In this document: positions 1 to 5,945 of the stretch, one piece after another
Position numbering within the stretch: the first letter of the stretch is position 1
Layout of the letters: every line of letters starts with the position of its first letter
Source: Olsenella sp.
Lineage (GTDB): Bacteria; Actinomycetota; Coriobacteriia; Coriobacteriales; Atopobiaceae
Reading direction: 5' to 3'
Assembly (NCBI GenBank): GCA_015062715.1
Contig: SUUD01000075.1
Coordinates: 1 to 8,336, forward strand
Length of the DNA stretch: 8,336 nucleotides
Position numbers and translations under genes: made by a program
The notes under the pieces: model-generated
Told to the model about the DNA's origin: nothing
Database searches by the model: none
The model's input: the letters and a program-made list of their open reading frames with translations, nothing else

Positions 1-23
1 CAGTCGTGTCAACAGTAATCTGA

Positions 24-145
24 CGGGGGAGACAACCGGGGACGGTTCTGATTTGTCTCAGAGACAGCTGGGGACGAATCTGAAGGCAGACCCGTCCCCA
101 GCTGTCTCTGAGACAAATCAGAACCGTCCCCGGTTGTCTCCCCCG
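24..145. repeat. Long perfect inverted repeat (palindromic element A)
   Basis: Bases 24-76 are the exact reverse complement of 93-145: 53 paired positions with no mismatch and a 16-nt spacer (77-92). Each arm contains GGGGACG twice (38-44 and 70-76 on the left) flanking a 13-nt palindrome, TGTCTCAGAGACA (54-66). As RNA it would form a very stable hairpin, and as DNA a cruciform. It ends 4 bp from the stop codon of the exodeoxyribonuclease III gene, so that mRNA would finish in it. There is no T-run, so it is not a canonical intrinsic terminator, though it could block 3' exonucleases or act as a bidirectional transcript end. A homologous copy lies at 5833-5945. A REP/MITE-like dispersed element is the likeliest class; that is inference from two copies. 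Confidence 0.93.
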
Positions 146-149
146 GCGG

Positions 150-932
150 CTACAGCTCGATGCCCAGCGCGACGGGGCAGTGGTCGCTGCCAAAGACCTC
201 GTCCAGGATGGAGGCGCTGGTCACGCGGTCCGCCACGTCATTGCTCACCAGGAAGTAGTCGATGCGCCAGCCCGCGTTGGTGGCACGCGCGCGCATGCGG
301 TAGCTCCACCAGCTGTAGGCGCCCTCCACGTCGGGGTGGAGCAGGCGGAACGTGTCGGTGAACCCGGCGTCGAGCAGCTTGGTGAAGCTCTCGCGCTCCT
401 CGTCCGAGAAGCCTGCGTTGCCGCGGTTGGGGCCGGGGTTCTTGAGGTCGATCTCGTTGTGCGCGACGTTGAAGTCGCCGCAGGTGACCACGGGCTTCTC
501 TGCGGCAAGGCCGCACAGGAAGTCGCGGTACCACGCGTCCCACTCCAGGCGCACGTCAATGCGCTTGAGCCCGTCCTGCGCGTTGGGGGTGTACACGTCG
601 ACGAACCAGAAGCGGTCGAACTCGAGCGCACAGACGCGACCCTCGTCGTCGGCGACCGGGCAGCCGATCTGCCGGATGACCCGCAGCGGCTCCTCGCGGC
701 TGAACACGGCCGTGCCCGAGTAGCCCTTGCGCTCGGCGTAGTTCCAGGTCTGGTGATAGCCCGGCAGGTCGAGCGCGACCTGGCCCTCCTGGAGCTTGGT
801 CTCCTGGATGGCGAAGACGTCGGCGTCGAGCGTCTCGAGAATCTCGGTAAAGCTGGGGTCCTTCTTCATGACGGCGCGCAGGCCGTTCACGTTCCAGGAA
901 ACAAACCGCATTTCGCGGGTGGTATCGGTCAT
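150..932 (-). CDS. xth: Exodeoxyribonuclease III (AP endonuclease, ExoA/Xth family)
   Basis: Predicted 260-residue Mg-dependent enzyme of base-excision repair. It cleaves DNA 5' of abasic sites and has 3'-5' exonuclease and 3'-phosphatase activity in characterised relatives. Family landmarks are all present: WNVNGLRA (13-20), the metal-binding Glu in QETKLQ (E44), the active-site Tyr in DVYTPN (Y114), GDFN (D153, N155), WRIDYFL (D225) and the terminal SDHCP with catalytic D250/H251. Length matches B. subtilis-type ExoA (about 252 residues). I chose the ATG at 932 because GAGGAG lies 5 nt upstream; the frame stays open to 1115 but that extension runs into the phospholipase gene and is not ExoA-like. 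An alternative ATG is at 911. The phospholipase gene is 56 bp upstream on the same strand, and a possible private promoter lies in the gap. The gene ends at palindromic element A. Confidence 0.96.
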   Translation of the reverse strand: MTDTTREMRFVSWNVNGLRAVMKKDPSFTEILETLDADVFAIQETKLQEGQVALDLPGYHQTWNYAERKGYSGTAVFSREEPLRVIRQIGCPVADDEGRVCALEFDRFWFVDVYTPNAQDGLKRIDVRLEWDAWYRDFLCGLAAEKPVVTCGDFNVAHNEIDLKNPGPNRGNAGFSDEERESFTKLLDAGFTDTFRLLHPDVEGAYSWWSYRMRARATNAGWRIDYFLVSNDVADRVTSASILDEVFGSDHCPVALGIEL

Positions 933-965
933 CCGGGCTCCTCTCGGGTTGGTGAGCACCGGACA

Positions 966-993
966 AGTATAGCCGCTGCGGGCCAGCCCTACA
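966..993 (-). promoter_or_regulatory. Possible promoter for the exodeoxyribonuclease III gene
   Basis: On the minus strand the gap between the two genes contains TATACT (plus-strand 966-971), five of six matches to the sigma-A -10 consensus and placed about 34 bp upstream of the ATG at 932. A -35 box at the right distance (around 988-993) is poor. It may allow the repair gene to be transcribed independently of the phospholipase gene, or the two may form one transcript. Confidence 0.35.
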
Positions 994-1879
994 TGCCCAG
1001 GAACTCCCGCCAGCGCGGCAGCTCGCGCAGCCCCTGGCGGTGCCCCATGGCAAAGGCCACCTCGAGCTTGTCGCGGTCGAGGGTGCTGTTCTCGACCGGC
1101 ATCTCGTCGGGCCACACCACGTAGGCGGCGCCAGTCCGCTCGAGCTCGAGCAGGTGGTCGAGCGCGGCGTTGTAGCGCTCGTGCCGGGTGAGCATGGCGT
1201 TGCGCAGGTAGGGGTGGCCCTTGAAGAGCCGCTTGGTGACGAGCCGCTCGCCCTCGGTAAGCTCGGGGCGTCGATAGCCCCGCACGTGCGTGGCTATGAC
1301 GAAGAACTTGCCGAACCCGTCGTCCTCGGCGAGATGGACGGGGATGCCGGCGCCGGTTCCCATGCCGCCGTCCATCATGACCTGCCCGTCGATCGTGATG
1401 GGCGGCATCATCTGGGGGAGCGTCGAGCTGGCGCGGACCCGGTCGAGCAGGTCGACCTCGCGGTGGATGTCCTCGCGGCCCCAGGTGACCGTGCGGCCGG
1501 TGTCCCGCTCGAAGGACTGGATGCGCAGGCGCGCGGGGTTGTCGCAGAAGGCCTCCCAGTCAAACGGCACGGGGCCGAAGACCGCGTTCTCGCGATAGAG
1601 GTAGTCGGCGTTGAAGAAGCCCTTGCCCGTGGCGAGGGAGGTGGCCCCGCCCACCTTGGGGTCGTCGGCGACGTCGACGAAGGCGTACCTGACGCGCTCG
1701 AGGTCGCGCGAGAGGTAGTTGACCGCGCTGCTAGAGCCGGCCGAGATCCCGCAGACGTAGTCGAAGTGGATGCCCTCCTCGAGCAGGACGGTGATGAGGC
1801 CCGCGGTGTAGGCGCAGCGCATGCCGCCGCCCTCGAGGACGAGCGCGCAGTCGAAGACGTTGTTCTCCATGGTAGGCAC
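989..1879 (-). CDS. Patatin-like phospholipase family protein
   Basis: A 296-residue serine acyl hydrolase with the patatin Ser-Asp dyad. The oxyanion-hole glycine run GGGMR is at 17-21, the nucleophile elbow GISAG at 44-48 (S46), and the catalytic Asp in DGGM at 170-173. These suggest hydrolysis of acyl esters of lipids; the true substrate cannot be read from sequence. No signal peptide or membrane segment is evident, so it is probably cytosolic, like the YjjU/RssA-type bacterial patatins. The start is a GTG at 1879 with GGAGG 9 nt upstream; an in-frame ATG at 1870 (MENN...) would be 18 nt from that site and is less likely, giving 293 residues if used. It is divergent from the sirtuin gene and lies upstream of the exodeoxyribonuclease III gene on the same strand. 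I see no functional link to either. Confidence 0.9.
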   Translation of the reverse strand: MPTMENNVFDCALVLEGGGMRCAYTAGLITVLLEEGIHFDYVCGISAGSSSAVNYLSRDLERVRYAFVDVADDPKVGGATSLATGKGFFNADYLYRENAVFGPVPFDWEAFCDNPARLRIQSFERDTGRTVTWGREDIHREVDLLDRVRASSTLPQMMPPITIDGQVMMDGGMGTGAGIPVHLAEDDGFGKFFVIATHVRGYRRPELTEGERLVTKRLFKGHPYLRNAMLTRHERYNAALDHLLELERTGAAYVVWPDEMPVENSTLDRDKLEVAFAMGHRQGLRELPRWREFLGM

Positions 1880-1912
1880 GGCGGCATACCTCCAAGAAAC
1901 GCATAACAGGAA

Positions 1913-1931
1913 CGAGGGGACGCATCCCTCG
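1913..1931. other. Short inverted repeat in a divergent intergenic region
   Basis: CGAGGG (1913-1918) and CCCTCG (1926-1931) are complementary around a 7-nt spacer, within the 160-bp space between the phospholipase and sirtuin genes. It could be a small operator or the 5' leader hairpin of the phospholipase mRNA. Six pairs in a GC-rich region is weak evidence. I could not place a convincing minus-strand promoter for the phospholipase gene in this region. Confidence 0.2.
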
Positions 1932-1939
1932 CCCCCTCA

Positions 1940-1968
1940 TTCCTTGCTGGATATCCTGCTGCTACTAT
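1940..1968 (+). promoter_or_regulatory. Candidate extended -10 promoter for the sirtuin gene
   Basis: TGCTACTAT (1960-1968) is an extended -10 element: TGn followed by TACTAT, four of six matches. A weak -35 candidate TTCCTT (1940-1945) sits 17 bp upstream. Transcription would start near 1975, leaving a leader of about 65 nt before the ATG at 2040. The same TGCTA core recurs in the promoters proposed for the folate fusion and rpmE. Confidence 0.45.
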
Positions 1969-2039
1969 CAGATGTACCCAAAGTGTCGCTCTGCGCGACA
2001 ATTCCCATGCTCATCACGGATTCTTCAAGAGGAGTGACC

Positions 2040-2783
2040 ATGGCTGAAAATAAGGTCGTCACCGATCCCATGGAGGCCGCCGCCGAGCTCTCGCATGCGG
2101 TCGACGAGGCGGGCAGCGTCGTCTTCTTTGGAGGCGCCGGCGTCTCCACGGCCAGCGGGATCCCCGACTTCCGCAGCCCGGACGGCCTGTACAGCCAGCG
2201 CTTCGCCTACCCGCCCGAGACCATGCTCTCGCACGAGTTCTACGAGACGCACCCCGAGGAGTTCTTCGACTTCTACCGCTCGAAGATGATTGCCCTGTGG
2301 GCGAAGCCCAACCGCGCCCACGAGAAGCTCGCCGAGCTCGAGGCGGCCGGCAAGGTCCGCGCCGTCGTCACGCAGAACATCGACGGCCTCCACCAGATGG
2401 CCGGCTCCAAGAACGTGCTCGAGCTCCACGGGAGCGTCCACCGCAACGTCTGCCGGCGATGCGGGCACGTCTACTCGGCCGAGTGGGTCATGCAGACGCA
2501 GGGCGTGCCCGTGTGCCCCTCGTGCGGCGGCCGGGTCAAGCCCGACGTCGTGCTCTACGGCGAGTCGCTCGACGATGGCGTCATGGCGGAGTCGGTGCGC
2601 TCGATCGCCAGCTGTGACCTGCTCGTCATTGGCGGGACGTCGCTCGTGGTGTGGCCGGCCGCGGGGCTGGTGCGCTACTTCCAGGGCGACCGGGTCATCA
2701 TCTGCAACCTCGAGCCCACGCCCCAGGACTCCCTGGCCGACCTCGTGCTCGCCTGCGACATCGCCCGCGCCTTCGACTTCTGA
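2040..2783 (+). CDS. NAD-dependent protein deacylase (sirtuin, Sir2 family)
   Basis: A 247-residue cytosolic sirtuin that would remove acyl groups from protein lysines, consuming NAD and releasing nicotinamide and O-acyl-ADP-ribose. It contains GAGVST (32-37) and GIPDFRS (40-46) for NAD binding, TQNID (111-115), catalytic H130 in LELHGSVH, a structural zinc site of four Cys (138, 141, 159, 162), and GGTSL (198-202). Length matches bacterial Sir2 of the Thermotoga/Firmicutes type. I see no Ala/Tyr/Arg pattern like that of the CobB class that prefers succinyl groups, so deacetylation is likeliest. The start at 2040 follows AGAGGAG with 5 nt spacing; the open frame reaches back to 1821 but that stretch overlaps the divergent gene and lacks sirtuin features. 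The next gene has its own promoter, so this may be monocistronic. Confidence 0.95.
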   Translation: MAENKVVTDPMEAAAELSHAVDEAGSVVFFGGAGVSTASGIPDFRSPDGLYSQRFAYPPETMLSHEFYETHPEEFFDFYRSKMIALWAKPNRAHEKLAELEAAGKVRAVVTQNIDGLHQMAGSKNVLELHGSVHRNVCRRCGHVYSAEWVMQTQGVPVCPSCGGRVKPDVVLYGESLDDGVMAESVRSIASCDLLVIGGTSLVVWPAAGLVRYFQGDRVIICNLEPTPQDSLADLVLACDIARAFDF

Positions 2784-2800
2784 CGTTTGGCGGGAGGTGC

Positions 2801-2828
2801 CCGACTCGCCCCGATTGCTTGCTACAAT
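2801..2828 (+). promoter_or_regulatory. Candidate promoter for the folate fusion operon
   Basis: TGCTACAAT (2820-2828) combines an extended TGn with TACAAT, five of six matches to the -10 consensus. A partial -35, CCGACT (2801-2806), lies 16 bp upstream. It sits in the 101-bp gap after the sirtuin stop and about 56 bp before the FolP-FolK start, so it probably drives the three-gene folate cluster. I see no terminator hairpin after the sirtuin gene, so readthrough is also possible. Confidence 0.5.
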
Positions 2829-2884
2829 CACAGGGAAGGTCACCACCAGCACCTGAAACGCACAACAGAAGGGACCTGGCAAAC

Positions 2885-4444
2885 ATGCTTCGCGAAACGT
2901 TCGAGACCTGGAAGTGCGGCAGCCACGAGGTGTCGCTCTCCCGCCCCCGCATCATGGGCATCCTCAACGTCACGCCCGACTCCTTCTCCGACGGGGGCGA
3001 GAACCTGGACGCCAAGGATGCCGTGCGTCGTGGGCTCGAGATGCTCGACCAGGGCGCCGACATCATCGACGTGGGCGGCGAGTCGACGCGGCCCGGCTTC
3101 ACGCCGGTCACGCCCGAGCAGGAGGCCGAGCGCGTGGTGCCGGTCGTGCGCGAGCTGGTCGATGCCGGCGCGGTCGTGTCGGTCGACACGCGCCATCCCG
3201 AGGTCGCCAGGATGTGCGCCCGCCTGGGGGCCGCGATCATCAACGACGTCACGGGCTTCACCGACCCCGCGATGGTCGAGATGGCCGCGGAGACCGAGGT
3301 GGGGTGCGTCATCATGCACGCCGGCGAGGTCGCCCCGCGCGTGACCCGCCGCTCGGTCACCCTCGACGCGCAGGTGCAGCGCCACCGCGACGCCGACGCG
3401 GAGGAGCCGGCCGAGGAGGGCGAGGGCGAGCAGGGCGAGCCCGCCCGCGACCCGCGCCTCCCGGTGAGCGACCGACTCGAGGAGGTCATGGAGCGCTCGG
3501 CCCGCGGCATCGCCAACCCCATGGTCAGGCTCTCCTCGGGCAACCGCCAGTTCACCCTGCCCGACGAGGGCCCCATCATGCGCCAGATCATGGGCTTTCT
3601 GGGCGACCAAGCGCGCACGCTCATGCGCGCGGGCGTCGCCCACGAGCGCATCTGCATCGACCCCGGCGCCGGCTTTGGCAAGCAGGCGGACGAGGACGTC
3701 GTGATCCAGCGCGCCACCCAGAAGATGGTCTCGATGGGCTACCCGGTCATGTGCGCCATCTCGCGCAAGCGCTTCGTCGGCGCCATCTCGGGCATCCACG
3801 AGGCCGAGCGGCGTGACGTCGCGACCATCGGCGCCGCGCTCGCGGCCGTCGAGTCCGGCGCGCGCATCCTGCGCGTGCACGACGTCGCGGGGCTCTCGCA
3901 GGCGCTCTCCGGCTACTGGGCCGTGGCGCACCCCGACCCGCGCCGCGCCTTCGTGGCGCTCGGCTCGAACGTGGGCGACCGCCTGGGCTACCTGGGGAAG
4001 GCCATCGCCCTCATCAACCAGATCCCGCTGACCGCCGTGGTCAACGTGAGCCACGCCTACGAGTCCGACCCCGCCTACGGCATCGCCACCAAGGTGGCCA
4101 ACTGCGTCATCGAGCTCCGTTCCGAGCTCTCGCCGCTCTCGCTGCTCGACGCCCTGCTCGGCGTGGAGGACCAGCTGGGCCGCCAGCGCCCCCAGGGCAT
4201 GGACGGGCACGGCCCGCGCACCATCGACTGCGACCTCGTCTGGATGGAGGGCGAGGTCCACGCGGGCGCCAGGCTCAGCCTGCCGCACCCGGGCCTCGGC
4301 GAGCGCGACTTCGTCCTCGTCCCCATGGAGGACCTCATGCACGACCCCACGCGCTTCCTCACGCACGCCGGCGTGCACGTCGTGCCGCCCGAGGAGCGCG
4401 TCGGCCGCATCAGGTCCGACCTGGGAGAGATCCCATGGCAGTGA
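2885..4444 (+). CDS. folP: Fused dihydropteroate synthase / HPPK (FolP-FolK)
   Basis: A 519-residue bifunctional folate enzyme. Residues about 22-345 form dihydropteroate synthase, which joins p-aminobenzoate to the pterin diphosphate: GILNVTPDSFSDGG (25-38), DVGGESTRPG (62-71), SVDT (99-102), INDVTG (119-124), IDPGAGFGK (258-266), SRKR (293-296) and RVHDV (330-334). Residues about 354-496 form 6-hydroxymethyl-dihydropterin pyrophosphokinase, the preceding step: FVALGSNVGDR (356-366), ESDPAYG (393-399), and GPRTIDCDL with metal-binding D448/D450. FolP precedes FolK, opposite to the FolK-FolP order of eukaryotic fusions. DHPS carries an insertion at about 149-229 between MHAGE and the next helix, partly acidic low complexity (169-190). 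The sulfonamide target domain looks intact. The start at 2885 has AAGGGA about 11 nt upstream, which is rather long; an open frame extends to 2651 inside the sirtuin gene. The next gene overlaps by 10 bp. Confidence 0.95.
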   Translation: MLRETFETWKCGSHEVSLSRPRIMGILNVTPDSFSDGGENLDAKDAVRRGLEMLDQGADIIDVGGESTRPGFTPVTPEQEAERVVPVVRELVDAGAVVSVDTRHPEVARMCARLGAAIINDVTGFTDPAMVEMAAETEVGCVIMHAGEVAPRVTRRSVTLDAQVQRHRDADAEEPAEEGEGEQGEPARDPRLPVSDRLEEVMERSARGIANPMVRLSSGNRQFTLPDEGPIMRQIMGFLGDQARTLMRAGVAHERICIDPGAGFGKQADEDVVIQRATQKMVSMGYPVMCAISRKRFVGAISGIHEAERRDVATIGAALAAVESGARILRVHDVAGLSQALSGYWAVAHPDPRRAFVALGSNVGDRLGYLGKAIALINQIPLTAVVNVSHAYESDPAYGIATKVANCVIELRSELSPLSLLDALLGVEDQLGRQRPQGMDGHGPRTIDCDLVWMEGEVHAGARLSLPHPGLGERDFVLVPMEDLMHDPTRFLTHAGVHVVPPEERVGRIRSDLGEIPWQ

Positions 4445-4950
4445 CGCACGAGTTCGACCTGCGCACGTCATGCGCGATGTCGCAGGTCATAGCCCTGCCG
4501 CTCGTCTGCTCGATGGGCATCACCGACGCCATCCCCGGCTCGCGCGTGAGCTGGCCCTCCGGCGTGGTGCTCGAGGACGGCACGCCGTGCTGCCCCGAGC
4601 TGGGCGTCTCCGTGCGCTATGAGGGCGGGATGGTCGCGCGGGTGTCGCTGGCCCCCGGCGAGCCGTGCCAGGCGAGCCCCGAGGAGCTCGAGGCCGCCGT
4701 CAGGTCCCGCGTCGCCGCGTGGGAGGCTGCCCTCTCGCCGCGCACGGCCCCGCTCGGTCCCGTGCTGGGCGAGCTCTTCGACCGCGTCGACCTCATGGGC
4801 GAGGAGGTCGAGGCGCTGCTTCCCGACGGCCAGGCCTTCGCCCGCGGCCGGCTGGCCGGGCTCGACCTGTGGGGTCGCGTGACGATCGTCATCGACGGCC
4901 GAGAGCTCGAGCTCTCGCCGGAACAGGCCCGCCTGCGCCGGCCCTCCTAG
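4435..4950 (+). CDS. Biotin-protein-ligase-like protein lacking the biotin-binding front half
   Basis: A 171-residue protein, not recognisable by any intact catalytic motif. Residues 119-168 (DLMGEEVEALLPDG... through AGLDLWGRVTIVIDG to the final LRR) closely resemble the C-terminal SH3-like domain of BirA. Residues 15-45, helix MSQVIALPLVCSMGITDAI followed by RVSWPSGVVLEDG, align with the BirA segment around KWPNDV, but Lys, Asn and Asp of that motif are Ser, Ser and Gly. The N-terminal GRGRRG biotin/ATP loop is absent because the protein begins after it. It probably cannot ligate biotin and may be a vestige or a binding/regulatory protein. The start at 4435 has GGGAGAG 5 nt upstream and overlaps folP-folK by 10 bp, implying translational coupling. 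The family assignment is from pattern recognition only; a plain hypothetical protein is the fallback. Confidence 0.6.
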   Translation: MAVTHEFDLRTSCAMSQVIALPLVCSMGITDAIPGSRVSWPSGVVLEDGTPCCPELGVSVRYEGGMVARVSLAPGEPCQASPEELEAAVRSRVAAWEAALSPRTAPLGPVLGELFDRVDLMGEEVEALLPDGQAFARGRLAGLDLWGRVTIVIDGRELELSPEQARLRRPS

Positions 4951-4979
4951 GCCACGGCGCACTTCTCGGGGAGGTCGAC

Positions 4980-5831
4980 GTGCACGACTACATGCTGGGA
5001 CTTTACGAGAAGGCGCTGCCACCCACCCTCACGTGGCGCGAGCGGCTGGCGGCCGCCGGCGAGACCGGCTTCGACTACCTCGAGATCTCGATAGACGAGA
5101 CCGACGAGCGCCTCATGCGGCTCGACTGGTCGCTTGACGAGCGCCTCGACCTGCTGCGCGCCATGTCCGAGACGGGCGTGCGCGTGGAGTCGATGTGCCT
5201 CTCGGCGCTGCGGCGCTTCCCTCTGGGCGACCCCGACCCGGCCGTGCGCGAGCGCGGCCTGGGCGTCCTCGGCGCCGCCCTCGAGCTCGCGCGCGACCTG
5301 GGGCTGCGCATCATCCAGATTCCCGGCTACGACGTCTACTACCAGGAGAGCACCGAGCAGACGCGCGAGCTGTTCGCGGAGACGCTGCCGGCGGCGATCG
5401 AGATGGCGTCGCGGGCGGGCGTTCCTCTGGGCTTCGAGACCATGGAGCCGCTCTTCATGGACCAGGTGTCCAAGGCCATGCGCTACGTCAGGATGGTCAA
5501 CAGCCCCTACCTGGGCGTCTATCCCGACCTTGGCAACGTGAGCAACGGCTCGCTCATCTCGGGGGTGCCCGTGGAGCAGGACGTGGCGACGGGCGCCGGG
5601 CACATCTTCGCTGCGCACTTCAAGGAGACGGTTCCCGGGGAGTACCGCGACCGCATGCTGGGTGACGGCACCACCGACTACGACGGGGCGCTGGCCGCGC
5701 TGCTGCCGCAGGGCGTGCGGCGCTTCGTCTGCGAGATCTGGTACCACGGGGGCGACGCCTGGCGTGACGACCTTGTGGCCACCTCGCGCTTTGCCCGAGA
5801 AAAGATTGAGGCCGCCTTCGCACGCCTGTGA
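4980..5831 (+). CDS. ulaE: L-ribulose-5-phosphate 3-epimerase (UlaE/SgbU family)
   Basis: A 283-residue TIM-barrel sugar-phosphate epimerase that would interconvert L-ribulose 5-phosphate and L-xylulose 5-phosphate, as in L-ascorbate/L-xylulose breakdown. The match to E. coli UlaE (284 residues as I recall) runs end to end: LGLYEKALP (6-14), IDETDERLMRLDWS (38-51), MCLSALRRFPLG (72-83), and IPGYDVYYQE (114-123). Likely metal ligands are E153 (GFETME), D183 (YPDLGN), H213 (AAHFKE) and E252 (CEIWY). I chose GTG at 4980 because GGGGAGG lies 5 nt upstream and the length fits; ATG at 4992 is 17 nt away. It follows the biotin-ligase-like gene by 29 bp and is probably the last gene of the folate operon. 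No other ascorbate/pentose genes are in view, so its pathway here is unclear. Its stop codon lies 1 bp from palindromic element B. Confidence 0.92.
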   Translation: MHDYMLGLYEKALPPTLTWRERLAAAGETGFDYLEISIDETDERLMRLDWSLDERLDLLRAMSETGVRVESMCLSALRRFPLGDPDPAVRERGLGVLGAALELARDLGLRIIQIPGYDVYYQESTEQTRELFAETLPAAIEMASRAGVPLGFETMEPLFMDQVSKAMRYVRMVNSPYLGVYPDLGNVSNGSLISGVPVEQDVATGAGHIFAAHFKETVPGEYRDRMLGDGTTDYDGALAALLPQGVRRFVCEIWYHGGDAWRDDLVATSRFAREKIEAAFARL

Positions 5832-5832
5832 C

Positions 5833-5945
5833 GAGACGGTCGGGGACGGTTCTGGTTTGTCTCAGAGACAGGTGGGGACGGGCCTGTTGGTCAGACCTGT
5901 CCCCACCTGTCTCTGAGACAAACCAGAACCGTCCCCGACCGTCTC
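5833..5945. repeat. Long inverted repeat between convergent genes (palindromic element B)
   Basis: Bases 5833-5879 are the exact reverse complement of 5899-5945: 47 pairs, extendable inward by a G-T wobble and two G-C pairs; the spacer is 19 nt. The element fills the whole gap between two convergent stop codons, starting 1 bp after the epimerase TGA and ending directly before the coaX TGA. Its arm aligns with that of element A (29-76) over about 48 positions with five differences, each matched by a complementary change in the opposite arm. It could terminate or protect both transcripts. There is no T-run in either direction, and no transposase or target duplication is visible, so its mode of spread is unknown. 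Confidence 0.93.

Noticed and set aside
24..145. CRISPR repeats or phage attachment sites as an explanation for the repeated GGGGACGG...GTCTC sequence.
   Set aside because: There are only two copies 5.8 kb apart, each a single palindrome without regular spacers, and no cas or integrase genes nearby.
24..145. Element A as a classic Rho-independent terminator.
   Set aside because: Neither strand shows a T-tract after the stem, and the stem is several times longer than usual. It may still end transcripts by another route.
180..1124. Long plus-strand open frames opposite the exodeoxyribonuclease III and phospholipase genes (180-1124 and 1040-1906).
   Set aside because: They are antisense to two genes with complete catalytic motifs, have GC-skewed composition and show no family features. 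They are typical shadows in high-GC DNA.
1821..2039. N-terminal extension of the sirtuin to 1821.
   Set aside because: It overlaps the divergent phospholipase start and resembles no sirtuin. ATG 2040 has a strong ribosome binding site.
2840..4471. A 543-residue minus-strand open frame opposite the FolP-FolK fusion.
   Set aside because: It is His/Arg/Asp/Gly-rich noise antisense to a clear folate enzyme, with no recognisable domain.
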